The notes: generated from the sequence alone by a model not told the origin. A stretch of DNA of 64,000 nt from an uncultured Lachnospiraceae bacterium (GCA_910583965.1 CAJUAE010000005.1:1-64000), one strand, 5' to 3'. Counted from the first letter of the stretch, positions 45,032-54,411 are shown. A program made the numbers and translations.

Positions 45032-46802
45032 GGTTCCCACCTCCTCTGATTGCATTTTGATTGATTTCATCAACGTACTTTTCAAAATCTCCATATTGAT
45101 GGCGAAATACTGTTGCATAGTAGCCATTGTTTGCCAACAATTCTTCGTGTGTTCCCTGTTCGACAATCTCTCCGTCATTTAATACCAAAATTAAATCGGA
45201 ATCTTTAATAGACGAGATGCGATAGGCAACGACAAAAATAGTACAGGCATGGTCAATATTGTTTAGCTGTTGCTGGATATAGCTTTCTGTTTCCATATCA
45301 ACGGCAGAAGTCGTATCATCTAGTATTAATATAGAAGGTTCTTTTAACAGTGCTCTTGCCAGTGAGATGCGTTGTTTCTGACCGCCGGAAAGCCCTACAC
45401 CACGCTCGCCGACAATTGTGTCATATCCGTCGGGCATTTCACAGATAAAGTTGTTTGCGTCTGCCATTATCGCAGCTTTTTGCACTTCCTCAAAAGGGCA
45501 GTCTGGTCGACTGTAAGCGATATTACCTTCAACAGTATCCGAGAAAAGGAAGACGTCTTGCATTGCCATACCAATATTTTGACGAAGGTTATAAAGGTCA
45601 AGCTCTTTGACATTTCGACCATCTACTAGAACCTCACCATCTGTGACATCATAAAAACGACAGATTAAATTCATAATGGTAGATTTGCCAGAGCCAGTAG
45701 AACCAAGGATTCCCACGGTCTGACCACTCTTTACTTTAAAACTGACATTGTGAATAATATCCTCGTCGTCTGCACTATAAGATACATTTCGGAACTCGAT
45801 ATCACCTTGAAGTTTGCGGCAGGGAATTGCCTTTTTTGGGTGTTTTACTTTAGGTTCCTCACTGTAGGTCGCATAGATTTTTTCTACAGATGTAGTGAAA
45901 CGTTGAATGTCATTGATACGCCAACCGATCTGACGCAGCGGATTCATTAGCATCCATAGATAACCATTTATTGTAACATAATTTCCAAGAGTCATACTAT
46001 CCTGAATTACCATAATACTACCGACAAGCATTAGAATGACAGTGAGCATATTTGAGAGGAACTCAAACTGTGGCACATATTTGGTCCAAATTTCTGCAGC
46101 GGCAAGTTCGGCATCTCTGTAAGCATCATTTTCTTTATTAAATTTTCCAATTTCATAATCTTCTTTGGAAAATGCTTTAACAACGCGGTTTCCGCTGACA
46201 TTTTCCTGCACAAAGGTGTTGAGTGACGAGAATTGTTCTCGAATTTTTTGAAAGCGAGGACGACCATTTTTGGTTTGACTTAAAGTCACAAGCAGTGCAA
46301 AAGGTAATACCACACACATACAGAGTGCAAGTTTCCAGCTAACAGTAAAAATCATAATGAGTGCAAAGAAAAATAGAAAAACATTTTCATAAACTTGATA
46401 GATCGCAAATGCAATAAAGTGTCGTATAGCGTCCATATCACCAGTCTGCCTGCTCAATAAATCACCGGTGCGCTTCTTATTATAAAAGTTAAAATCTTCC
46501 TGAAGAAGTTTTCGGTAGACAGTGTCTCGCATGGTATAGAGCACATTTTGTGAACAGCTTTCAAAAATAACCTGCGACCAAAAGCGCAACACACCCCTTA
46601 ATATTGTAATTAGAATGAGGAGTGCAATAAGTTTTGGCAACATTTCATAGTCTCCGGCAGTGATAACATCATCAACGATAGCACCAGAAACAATTGGTTT
46701 TACAATGGCAAGTATAGAAATGATAGTGACTAATAATAGTCCTAGTATCATACTGCGATTGTGTTTTTTTAGAAAGGAGTAGAACCATTTCATGGCAGTC
46801 AT
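45018..46802 (-). CDS. ABC exporter half-transporter with degenerate ATPase site
   Basis: 594 residues, from the ATG at 46802 with GCGAGG upstream; an ATG at 46793 is an alternative. A membrane domain (about 15-310) precedes the ATPase domain with Walker A GSTGSGKST and signature LSGGQKQ. Walker B is ILILDDTTSAVD, with Asp where the catalytic Glu should be. The H-loop is VVAYRISSI, with Tyr for His. Such loss in one subunit is the rule in heterodimeric exporters. Its own Walker B/H-loop site is therefore probably non-hydrolytic, and the partner drives turnover. It is transcribed first in the two-gene unit. Confidence 0.92.
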   Translation of the reverse strand: MTAMKWFYSFLKKHNRSMILGLLLVTIISILAIVKPIVSGAIVDDVITAGDYEMLPKLIALLILITILRGVLRFWSQVIFESCSQNVLYTMRDTVYRKLLQEDFNFYNKKRTGDLLSRQTGDMDAIRHFIAFAIYQVYENVFLFFFALIMIFTVSWKLALCMCVVLPFALLVTLSQTKNGRPRFQKIREQFSSLNTFVQENVSGNRVVKAFSKEDYEIGKFNKENDAYRDAELAAAEIWTKYVPQFEFLSNMLTVILMLVGSIMVIQDSMTLGNYVTINGYLWMLMNPLRQIGWRINDIQRFTTSVEKIYATYSEEPKVKHPKKAIPCRKLQGDIEFRNVSYSADDEDIIHNVSFKVKSGQTVGILGSTGSGKSTIMNLICRFYDVTDGEVLVDGRNVKELDLYNLRQNIGMAMQDVFLFSDTVEGNIAYSRPDCPFEEVQKAAIMADANNFICEMPDGYDTIVGERGVGLSGGQKQRISLARALLKEPSILILDDTTSAVDMETESYIQQQLNNIDHACTIFVVAYRISSIKDSDLILVLNDGEIVEQGTHEELLANNGYYATVFRHQYGDFEKYVDEINQNAIRGGGNHGTK

Positions 46803-47410
46803 TATTAAGTACCTCGCTTTTCTTTTGGTATATTCACGGCCAATTAAATTGGCTGAGCATGTGGCACCATCCGCAGCTATAAAGCGATATAATATTTTAT
46901 GCGAATGTGTGCATTCCTTATACAAAGTGATCAAGTTTCTTGAACGCTCTGTATAACATTTTCTAAGGAACGATAGAACTATTTTGTGCTATTTGCATAT
47001 CTTACTATTTTCTATCGATCCTAAGAGCGTATAATTGACAGTATAGTTGAAAAAAAGTAAAATGCAAGCCTAAAAGTGTTACAATTTAACACATTAATTG
47101 TCGTTTTCTCTTCAAGAGCGAATTTACAAGGTTTTGAAAGAAACTTTTTATTTTTGTTCATTGAAAAGAAATAGAAATACATTATTTTATTAAAATTTGT
47201 ATAATAATCTAATTATTGGAAAGAATGAATTATATAAAATATACAAAGTATTTTACAATTCAACGCAGAGCAGAACAAATGTATAAACAGAAATGACGAA
47301 ATACGCCAGAATCTGGCAAAAAGCTTTACTTTACACATATTGTATACTATAATACGTAAAACAGAGAAACCAGAAAACGAATAATTTTGTGTGGAAAGGA
47401 CGTTGATATT
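46803..47410 (+). other. Divergent intergenic region with a long inverted repeat
   Basis: About 600 bases between the minus-strand exporter genes and the plus-strand HPr-like gene. An imperfect inverted repeat pairs 46963-46978 (CTAAGGAACGATAGAA) with 47010-47025, matching at 14 of 16 positions. It could be a hairpin or an operator near the exporter promoter. TTGACA at 47035-47040 lacks a good -10 element. The right end carries the promoter at 47325-47353. No gene is seen. Confidence 0.5.
47325..47353 (+). promoter_or_regulatory. Sigma-70 promoter for the HPr-like gene
   Basis: TTTACT (47325-47330) and TATAAT (47348-47353) are 17 bases apart, and the gene starts 58 bases after the -10 element. 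The spacing and a perfect -10 element support it. Confidence 0.55.
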
Positions 47411-47635
47411 ATGAGAGAACGCAAAATCAAAATGACACCTGCGGAAGTTCAGAATTTCGTAAATGAGGCATCAAAGTGCGACTTTGATATCGATATTTCC
47501 TACAATCACTATACAGTGGATGCTAAATCCATTCTTGGCGTGATGGGGCTGGATTTCCGTTCAATCCTCACCCTGCAGTACGCAGGACACAATGACGAAT
47601 TTGAGAGCTATGTAAATGGTCTTGCCATTGCATAA
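47411..47635 (+). CDS. HPr-like protein lacking the phosphorylated histidine
   Basis: 74 residues from the ATG at 47411. YNHYTVDAKSILGVMGLDF (about 31-49) matches the HPr region around regulatory Ser46 (KSIxGVMxL), placing a serine at residue 40. The segment where HPr carries GLHARPA with His15 is instead KMTPAEVQNFVNEASK, with no histidine. It therefore cannot carry phosphate for PTS sugar transport. It resembles Crh of Bacillus in having the serine site without the histidine, and a regulatory role in catabolite control is a reasonable inference. It has its own promoter and terminator. Confidence 0.75.
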   Translation: MRERKIKMTPAEVQNFVNEASKCDFDIDISYNHYTVDAKSILGVMGLDFRSILTLQYAGHNDEFESYVNGLAIA

Positions 47636-47645
47636 AATTCGATTG

Positions 47646-47691
47646 ACTCTCTCTAAGTGATCGGGTAAACTGTCATTTAGAGAGAGTTTTT
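47646..47691 (+). terminator. Rho-independent terminator after the HPr-like gene
   Basis: An 11-bp perfect stem (ACTCTCTCTAA at 47646-47656 with TTAGAGAGAGT at 47677-47687) extends by four more pairs inward including a G-U. It ends in TTTTT (47687-47691). Confidence 0.85.
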
Positions 47692-47710
47692 GTTTACAAA
47701 GGGGATTTGA

Positions 47711-50152
47711 ATGGAGATACATGTATCTGTTCGCCAGCTTGTAGAGTTTATACTGCGAGAGGGCAGCATTGACAATAGAAAATCAGGTGGTTCAGACACT
47801 GCGATGCAAGAGGGAAGTCGCATTCATCGAATGATTCAACGTCGTATGAGCAGTGAGTATCACGCTGAGATTGGACTGCGGTATAGATGGACAACAGAGC
47901 AGTATGACGTTATAATAGAAGGAAGGGCAGATGGAATTATTGATTACAATTTTGGTACACATGCGTTGCCTTTCATAGAGGACATGCGTCTCAATGACAC
48001 GGAAGAAAACAAGGTAACTATCGATGAAATTAAGGGTACTTACAAGGATTTAAAGCGCATTACTGCGCCTGCTAGAGTCCATCTTGCACAAGCTAAATGT
48101 TATGCGTTTATGTACGCGGCAGAAAATTTTTTGGATTCAATTTGTGTGCGCATGACCTATTGTCATATTGAGACAGAAGAACTTAAATATTTTCATGAGG
48201 ATTATACTTTTACGACATTAAAAAGTTGGTTTGAGGAGCTCCTGTTAGAATATAAAAAGTGGGCAGATTTTCAGTTTATATGGAATAAGGTTCGCACTGT
48301 ATCAATAAAACAACTTGTGTTTCCATTCGCTTATCGTGATGGACAAAAAGATCTTGTAACGTATGTTTATCGGACAATTTATCATAAGCGAAAACTATTT
48401 TTGGAGGCGCCAACAGGTGTTGGAAAGACGATATCAACCATTTTTCCAACGGTGAAATCTATGGGGGAGGGCATGACGGAGAAGATTTTTTATCTCACAG
48501 CAAAAACCATCACTCGCACCGTTGCACAGGAATGTTTTGGACTTTTGCAGAAGAATGGACTTCATATCAAAACGATTGTCTTAACAGCGAAGGATAAGAT
48601 TTGTTTTCTGAAACAAGAAGGGGGAGCGCAGGAAGAAACAGAGTGTAATCCAGAAGCGTGTCCCTATGCGAATGGACATTATGACCGTATCAATGATGCC
48701 ATGTATGAACTGCTAACACAAGAGGAGCATTTTACGCGGGAGAAGGTGCAAGAATACGCAGAAAAACACCGTGTATGTCCGTTTGAGCTAAGTCTTGACA
48801 TGAGTTTATTTTCCGATGCGATTATCTGTGATTACAATTATGTCTTTGACCCAAGAGTGTATCTCAAGCGTTTTTTTGCGGATGGCCTTGGTAAACAAAA
48901 TTATGTATTTCTGATTGATGAGACGCACAATCTCCTGGACCGCGGCAGAGAAATGTACAGTGCAGCGCTGTTTAAAGAGTCTTTTTTGCAGATGAAGCGT
49001 CTGATAAAAGAGCTTTCGCCAAAGATTTCAAAGTTTCTTGACCGATGTAATAAAGAGTTGCTGGCAATGAAAAGGCAATGTGAAAACTATCGCAAAGAGG
49101 AAGAAATTGATAGTTTTGTAATGGTGTTAAATCAACTATTTGCGGCGATTGACGATTTTTTGGACGAGCATGACACTTTCCCGAATAAAAAAGAATTGAT
49201 GGATTTTTATTTTGAAATGGCGCATTTTTTAAACATCTATGAGATTATGGATGAAAATTATGTGATATATAGTCAGCTTCTAGAAAATGGAGATTTTATG
49301 CTAAAGCTTTTCTGTGTCAACCCAGCGTTAAATCTGCGTCAGTGTATGCAGAAGGGCAGAAGTACAATTTTATTTTCAGCGACATTATTACCAATACAAT
49401 ATTATAAAAAGTTGTTGGGTGGTGAGCCAACAGATTATGAGGTTTATGCCAAATCGACTTTTGATGAAAATAAAAAGGCGCTTTTTGTTGCAAGTGATGT
49501 CACAAGCAAATATAATAGAAGAAGTGAGGATGAATTTCGGCGCATTGCGGATTATATTTATGCAGTGGTACAACAACGACATGGAAATTACATGGTGTTT
49601 TTGCCATCTCATCTCTTTCTGGAAAAAGTGCATCACTGTTTCGTGGAAGCCTACTATGATGCAGAGCATATAGAATGTATTGTGCAAGAGGATTATATGA
49701 GCGAGGCGAAACGAGAGGAATTTTTGCTGCGATTTCAAAATGAGGGCACAGAGGTTTCTATTCTGATTGGTTTTTGCGTCATGGGAGGAATCTTTTCAGA
49801 AGGGATTGATTTGAAGCGCGATAGCTTAATTGGTGCGTTGATTGTGGGAACTGGTATTCCGCAAGTGGGGTGTGAGCGTGAGCTTCTAAGACAGCATTTT
49901 GACGCGCAGGGTGATAATGGTTTTGACTATGCATATCGATATCCAGGTATGAACAAAGTATTACAGTCGGCGGGGCGTGTAATTCGCACTGCGGAGGATA
50001 TTGGGGTAGTAGCGTTGCTCGACGAACGCTTTCTGGAACCACAGTACAGGCGAATGTTTCCTAGGGAATGGAGTCGGTATGAGGTTGTGAGTGTGTCAGG
50101 AATTGCTAATAAAGTTGAGCAGTTTTGGAATCGCTGGCAGGAAGGACATTGA
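47711..50152 (+). CDS. DinG/XPD-family helicase with N-terminal PD-(D/E)XK nuclease-like domain
   Basis: 813 residues. Residues about 1-190 have a Cas4/RecB-like nuclease pattern: D74 in GRADGIID, E106-x-K108 in IDEIKGT, and Q127 in AQAKCYAF. The helicase has Walker A APTGVGKT (233-240), four cysteines typical of an Fe-S cluster (C298, C312, C317, C356), the DExH-type LIDETHNL and motif VI QSAGRVIRT. DinG/XPD helicases unwind DNA 5' to 3' in repair. The fused nuclease suggests processing of DNA ends or flaps. Such nuclease-helicase fusions are known in Clostridia, but the function of this one is inferred. Confidence 0.87.
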   Translation: MEIHVSVRQLVEFILREGSIDNRKSGGSDTAMQEGSRIHRMIQRRMSSEYHAEIGLRYRWTTEQYDVIIEGRADGIIDYNFGTHALPFIEDMRLNDTEENKVTIDEIKGTYKDLKRITAPARVHLAQAKCYAFMYAAENFLDSICVRMTYCHIETEELKYFHEDYTFTTLKSWFEELLLEYKKWADFQFIWNKVRTVSIKQLVFPFAYRDGQKDLVTYVYRTIYHKRKLFLEAPTGVGKTISTIFPTVKSMGEGMTEKIFYLTAKTITRTVAQECFGLLQKNGLHIKTIVLTAKDKICFLKQEGGAQEETECNPEACPYANGHYDRINDAMYELLTQEEHFTREKVQEYAEKHRVCPFELSLDMSLFSDAIICDYNYVFDPRVYLKRFFADGLGKQNYVFLIDETHNLLDRGREMYSAALFKESFLQMKRLIKELSPKISKFLDRCNKELLAMKRQCENYRKEEEIDSFVMVLNQLFAAIDDFLDEHDTFPNKKELMDFYFEMAHFLNIYEIMDENYVIYSQLLENGDFMLKLFCVNPALNLRQCMQKGRSTILFSATLLPIQYYKKLLGGEPTDYEVYAKSTFDENKKALFVASDVTSKYNRRSEDEFRRIADYIYAVVQQRHGNYMVFLPSHLFLEKVHHCFVEAYYDAEHIECIVQEDYMSEAKREEFLLRFQNEGTEVSILIGFCVMGGIFSEGIDLKRDSLIGALIVGTGIPQVGCERELLRQHFDAQGDNGFDYAYRYPGMNKVLQSAGRVIRTAEDIGVVALLDERFLEPQYRRMFPREWSRYEVVSVSGIANKVEQFWNRWQEGH

Positions 50153-50261
50153 ATTAAAAAATAAGCGTATGTTATATAAGCGTTATATAAAAATGTGTTA
50201 CAAGGTGTCTAAGAACGATTAAGTTTCACACAGCCTATTTGAGGCGGCAAGGAGGATTAAG

Positions 50262-51428
50262 ATGAAAATTGCAGTGGCTGGTATTGGATATGTAGGGCTT
50301 TCCAATGCCATATTATTAGCACAACACAATGAGGTAACAGCAGTGGATGTTTTTCAGGAAAAGGTAGACTTCATTAACAATAAAAAATCGCCAATTATTG
50401 ACAAGGAGATTGAGGAATATCTGGCAAATAAGGAATTAAATCTCACAGCAACGACGGATGCAGAAGCAGCATATCAGGATGCGGAATATGTTATTATTGC
50501 AACGCCGACCAACTATGATCCAGACAAAAATTATTTTGATACAAGCTCTATTGAAGCAGTGATCGAGCTTGTTGAGAAAGTGAACAGAGACGCTGTTATG
50601 ATTATTAAATCAACAGTTCCAGTTGGATATATAAAGGCGATTAGAAAACGTTATGGCACTGATAATATTATTTTTTCACCTGAGTTTTTGCGGGAGGGAA
50701 GGGCACTTTATGACAACCTTTATCCATCACGTATTATTGTGGGAGAACAGTCAGAGCGCGCAAAAATATTTGCAGATTTGTTAAAGCAAGGGGCAATTAA
50801 ACAGGATATTCCAACGCTGTTTACTGACACGACAGAAGCGGAGGCAATCAAACTCTTTGCCAATACTTATCTGGCACTTCGAGTGGCATATTTTAATGAG
50901 TTGGACACTTACGCAGAGATGCGCGGACTCAATACAAAACAGATTATTGAGGGTGTGGGACTTGACCCCAGAATTGGAAATCATTATAATAATCCTTCTT
51001 TTGGGTATGGTGGATACTGTCTGCCAAAGGACACGAAACAGTTGCGGGCAAATTATGAGAATGTGCCAAATAATATAATATCGGCGATTGTGGATGCAAA
51101 CAGAACAAGAAAAGATCATATTGCAGATATGATATTGGCAAAGAAACCACAGATTGTTGGCGTATACAGACTGACAATGAAGACAAATTCAGATAATTTC
51201 CGTCAGTCTTCGATACAAGGAATTATGAAGCGCATTAAGGCAAAAGGTGTTGAGGTGGTTGTGTATGAGCCCACGCTTAAAGAGGACTATTTCTTTCGCT
51301 CTAGAGTGATTCGTGACTTTGCAGCATTCAAAGAAATGTCAGATGTCATTATTGCAAACCGTTTGACAGAGGAGTTAAAAGACGTAGAAGAAAAAATCTA
51401 TACGCGGGATATCTATGGGAGGGATTAA
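50262..51428 (+). CDS. ugd: UDP-glucose 6-dehydrogenase
   Basis: 388 residues with a GGCAAGGAGG site. MKIAVAGIGYVGLSNAILLA is the NAD-binding start. IIKSTVPVGY, FSPEFLREGRALYDNLYPSR and GYGGYCLPKDTKQL with the catalytic Cys (about 250-263) are the Ugd signatures. It oxidises UDP-glucose to UDP-glucuronate. It lies outside the glycan cluster but may feed it, together with WecB/WecC, giving two uronic acids. The short C-terminal domain is typical of the short bacterial Ugd class. Confidence 0.93.
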   Translation: MKIAVAGIGYVGLSNAILLAQHNEVTAVDVFQEKVDFINNKKSPIIDKEIEEYLANKELNLTATTDAEAAYQDAEYVIIATPTNYDPDKNYFDTSSIEAVIELVEKVNRDAVMIIKSTVPVGYIKAIRKRYGTDNIIFSPEFLREGRALYDNLYPSRIIVGEQSERAKIFADLLKQGAIKQDIPTLFTDTTEAEAIKLFANTYLALRVAYFNELDTYAEMRGLNTKQIIEGVGLDPRIGNHYNNPSFGYGGYCLPKDTKQLRANYENVPNNIISAIVDANRTRKDHIADMILAKKPQIVGVYRLTMKTNSDNFRQSSIQGIMKRIKAKGVEVVVYEPTLKEDYFFRSRVIRDFAAFKEMSDVIIANRLTEELKDVEEKIYTRDIYGRD

Positions 51429-51498
51429 ATTTCCTCCTTTGTCTTTTGGCGTTTTTGCTAAAATTTTAAGATTGTGATTTGGATAAATATTCTAAAAA

Positions 51499-51641
51499 GT
51501 TACAATTCACACCCACGCCAGTTTTTATCATGTTATAAGTTATTGAGGTGTGAATTATAACAGATTTTGCACACAAAATGCTAAAAGGCAAGCATTTTGG
51601 CGCATGATTCCCACTACTTTGGCGCGGGTGTGAAAAGTAAC
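51499..51641. mobile_element. MITE-like element, copy B (143 bp), opposite orientation to copy A
   Basis: Ends GTTACAATTCACACC (51499-51513) and GGTGTGAAAAGTAAC (51627-51641) are inverted repeats. A perfect 8-bp target duplication TCTAAAAA flanks it (51491-51498 and 51642-51649). Like copy A it has GCGCC next to the TTTT-type end and an AAAATGCT/AGCATTTT hairpin. An inner copy of the end motif lies at 51547-51561. It sits between ugd and the malQ promoter and may act as a terminator. Confidence 0.9.
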
Positions 51642-51671
51642 TCTAAAAATACATAGATGGGAAGAAATGCC

Positions 51672-51700
51672 TTGCGATTTATTAGGTGAGATGGTATGAT
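51672..51700 (+). promoter_or_regulatory. Candidate promoter of the malQ-lacI unit
   Basis: TTGCGA (51672-51677) and TATGAT (51695-51700) are 17 bases apart. Transcription would begin near 51707, just before the operator-like site at 51714. The promoter starts 30 bases after the MITE. Confidence 0.5.
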
Positions 51701-51713
51701 AAAATTATGTCTG

Positions 51714-51728
51714 TTGGAAACGTTACCG
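51714..51728 (+). promoter_or_regulatory. LacI/CcpA-type operator-like site upstream of malQ
   Basis: TTGGAAACGTTACCG matches the catabolite-responsive element pattern WTGNAANCGNWNNCW at all but the last fixed position. It lies just downstream of the predicted transcription start, where repressor binding would block initiation. The LacI regulator encoded after malQ or CcpA could bind it. Confidence 0.5.
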
Positions 51729-51807
51729 AAAACGATGCAAAAAAAATTGATAATGTTTCTGTCGACTTTGAAAAGGAACATACTTATTTTTAGAAAGGAA
51801 GATGCTT

Positions 51808-53310
51808 ATGAGAAGAAGTGGCGTACTTATGCCGATTTCCAGCTTACCATCAAGATTTGGAATAGGCGGATTTTCAAAAGAAGCCTATGCGTTTGTGGAT
51901 TTTTTGGCAGCGTCAGGACAGTCGTTATGGCAGATTTTACCTCTGGGTCCCACGGGATATGGAGATTCTCCATATCAGTCTTTTTCGACCTTTGCAGGCA
52001 GTCCATATTATATCAGTTTGGATGCACTGATTGAGGAGGGGCTGCTTACGGAAGAAGAATGCTCGTCGGTTGATTTTGGTAGTGATACCAAAAGGGTGGA
52101 TTATGAAAAGATTTATCATACAAGATTCGACCTTCTTCGCAAAGCATTTGCGCGGGCGAACATTAGCGAAAGCGCGGAATATATAGAATTTGTTGAGGCG
52201 AATCAGCAATGGCTCAAAGATTATGCAATGTATATGGCAATCAAAGATTCTTTGGATGGCGTATCATGGATTGCGTGGGATGAGGATATTCGTCTTAGAA
52301 GACCACAGGCGATGGCATATTACGAGGAGAAACTTGCAGACGACATTGCATTTTACAGTTATCAACAATATCTGTTTTCTAAACAGTGGATGGCACTCAA
52401 AGAGTACGCTAACAAAATGGGAATCTGCATTGTGGGCGATATCCCAATTTATGTAGCGTTTGACAGCGCGGATACATGGGCGAATCCAGAGTTGTTCCAG
52501 CTTGATGAGGAGAATGTGCCCATTGCGGTTGCAGGATGTCCACCGGATGCGTTTTCAGACACAGGCCAGCTTTGGGGGAATCCACTGTACAAATGGGATT
52601 ATCATGAGGAAACGGGATTTGCATGGTGGTTGCGAAGGCTTTCGCATTGTTTTCGCATTTATGATATTGTACGGATTGATCATTTTCGTGGATTTGACGA
52701 ATATTGGGCAATTCCATATGGGGATGAAACCGCAGAGAATGGCGCATGGAAGAAGGGGCCAGGCTATAAATTATTTGAGGTGATAAAGAAAGAGCTTGGT
52801 AGTCAGGCAGTGATTGCTGAGGATTTGGGATTTTTGACGCCAAGTGTCTTAAAGTTGGTAAAAAAGACAGGATATCCTGGAATGAAAGTGTTACAATTTG
52901 CGTTTGACGCGAAGGGGGACAGCGACTATCTGCCACATAATTATACAAATAACTGTGTGGTGTACACAGGGACACATGACAACGATACTGTAAATGGATG
53001 GATTTCTTCTTTGAACAGAAAGGATTTTGCTTTTGCAAAAAAATATTTGAATGTCAAAAGAAGGCCAGATCTCTGTGAAAGTTTGATTCGGACTGCGCTT
53101 GGTTGTGTCGCGGATACAGCAATTATACCAATACAGGATTATCTTGGACTTGGGGGAGAGGCGCGGATAAACATACCTTCTACATTAGGCGGAAACTGGG
53201 AGTGGCGTATGGAGCATGATGCCTGCACAGAAGAATTATCAAAACGAATGTTAGAGCTTTCATTACTTTATGGAAGAACTACTCGTAAAGATACAAAAAA
53301 ACACCAATAG
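51808..53310 (+). CDS. malQ: 4-alpha-glucanotransferase
   Basis: 500 residues from the ATG at 51808. The ATG at 51802 is too near the AAAGGA site. GVLMPISSLPSRFGIGGF (about 5-22) is the family start. YDIVRIDHFRGFDEYW carries the nucleophile Asp, IAEDLGFLTPSV the acid Glu, and GTHDNDTVNGW (about 391-401) the third catalytic Asp of GH77. It transfers maltosyl segments between alpha-glucans during glycogen or maltodextrin use. It shares a unit with a LacI-type regulator 11 bases downstream, and a CRE-like operator lies before it, consistent with control by sugar availability. Confidence 0.94.
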   Translation: MRRSGVLMPISSLPSRFGIGGFSKEAYAFVDFLAASGQSLWQILPLGPTGYGDSPYQSFSTFAGSPYYISLDALIEEGLLTEEECSSVDFGSDTKRVDYEKIYHTRFDLLRKAFARANISESAEYIEFVEANQQWLKDYAMYMAIKDSLDGVSWIAWDEDIRLRRPQAMAYYEEKLADDIAFYSYQQYLFSKQWMALKEYANKMGICIVGDIPIYVAFDSADTWANPELFQLDEENVPIAVAGCPPDAFSDTGQLWGNPLYKWDYHEETGFAWWLRRLSHCFRIYDIVRIDHFRGFDEYWAIPYGDETAENGAWKKGPGYKLFEVIKKELGSQAVIAEDLGFLTPSVLKLVKKTGYPGMKVLQFAFDAKGDSDYLPHNYTNNCVVYTGTHDNDTVNGWISSLNRKDFAFAKKYLNVKRRPDLCESLIRTALGCVADTAIIPIQDYLGLGGEARINIPSTLGGNWEWRMEHDACTEELSKRMLELSLLYGRTTRKDTKKHQ

Positions 53311-53321
53311 GGGTGAGGAAT

Positions 53322-54356
53322 GTGTTAGAACCAACAATAAAGGATATAGCAAAAATTTGCGGTGTAGGGGTCAGCACAGTTTCACGGGCCATTAATAATC
53401 ACCCAGATATTAATCCTGAAACCAAGCAAAAGATATTGGATACAATCCAAGAATACGGCTATGTTCCAAATGATAGTGCTAGAAATTTAAAGCGGTCAGA
53501 TGCGAAGGCGATTGCGGTACTTATCAAGGGAATTTCGAATTCATTTTTTACGAATATGATTCAGGTCATTGAGAAAGAGTGTAAGAGAAAAAATTATATA
53601 ATGCAGTTGTCACATGTGGAAGCGGACGAGGATGAAGTGAATGTGGCTCAGAAGGTGGTTAAGGAAAAGCGTTTGCGGGGCATTATCTTTTTAGGCGGAT
53701 TATTCTCGCATTCTGAGGAGAAACTGAGTAAATTAAATGTGCCATTTGTTTTTAGTACAGTAGGGTCTATTCCAGAGAATATTAGTAGAAATTTGTATTC
53801 AAGTATCAGTGTGGATGACCGTTTGGAAAGTGCCAAAATGGTAGAGTACTTGATTAATTCAGGACATATAAGGATTGCAATTCTTGTAGCGGAAGCACAG
53901 GAACAAAGCATTAGTAAACTACGGTTAGAAGGATATTATGATACATTGAAGGCACATAACATTGCAATTGACCCCAATCTTATTTGCCATACAAATGATG
54001 CGTTGAGCCATTTTTCTATGGAAAATGGATATCTGTCCACAAAGAAGTTGCTTGCGCGTGGGGAGTCATTCACCGCGTTGTATGCAGTGTCAGATTCACT
54101 TGCTATTGGAGCGTTGCGGGCGTTGCACGAAGCGGGGTTGCGTGTGCCGGAGGATATTTCTTTGGCTGGTTATGATGGGATTGATATGACAAATTACATT
54201 GTGCCAAGTCTCACGACAATACGACAACCTGTAGAGAAGATGGCAAAAGATACAACAAAGCTGCTTTTTGACATTATTTCAGGAAAGAGAGAACATCAAC
54301 ATATAACATATCCGGCTGAACTTGTGATAAGGGAATCTACGAGACAGCGAGAGTGA
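53322..54356 (+). CDS. LacI-family transcriptional regulator
   Basis: 344 residues from the GTG at 53322, just after GGGTGAGG. A GTG at 53313 lies inside that site. The DNA-binding head reads TIKDIAKICGVGVSTVSRAI (about 5-24) with the hinge YVPNDSARNLKR. The ligand-binding part has GLRVPEDISLAGYDGI (about 268-283), conserved in LacI/CcpA-type proteins. It probably controls malQ and perhaps itself through the operator at 51714. The ligand is likely a sugar but unknown. A strong terminator follows. Confidence 0.92.
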   Translation: MLEPTIKDIAKICGVGVSTVSRAINNHPDINPETKQKILDTIQEYGYVPNDSARNLKRSDAKAIAVLIKGISNSFFTNMIQVIEKECKRKNYIMQLSHVEADEDEVNVAQKVVKEKRLRGIIFLGGLFSHSEEKLSKLNVPFVFSTVGSIPENISRNLYSSISVDDRLESAKMVEYLINSGHIRIAILVAEAQEQSISKLRLEGYYDTLKAHNIAIDPNLICHTNDALSHFSMENGYLSTKKLLARGESFTALYAVSDSLAIGALRALHEAGLRVPEDISLAGYDGIDMTNYIVPSLTTIRQPVEKMAKDTTKLLFDIISGKREHQHITYPAELVIRESTRQRE

Positions 54357-54370
54357 ATAGTAAATGCAAA

Positions 54371-54409
54371 TCGAGCAAGGGAAGTAGAATCTTCCCTGCT
54401 CGATTTTTT
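54371..54409 (+). terminator. Rho-independent terminator after the LacI regulator
   Basis: TCGAGCAAGGGAAG (54371-54384) pairs with CTTCCCTGCTCGA (54391-54403) with one bulged A, six-base loop, followed by TTTTTT. Confidence 0.88.
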
Positions 54410-54411
54410 GT

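Noticed and set aside
43232..46802. Exporter for the neighbouring glycan
   Set aside because: These are fused membrane-ATPase half-transporters of the heterodimeric drug/lipid type. Polysaccharide exporters have separate Wzm and Wzt proteins. They also lie on the opposite strand.
47411..47635. PTS phosphocarrier HPr (ptsH)
   Set aside because: The GLHARPA segment with the phosphorylated histidine is absent.
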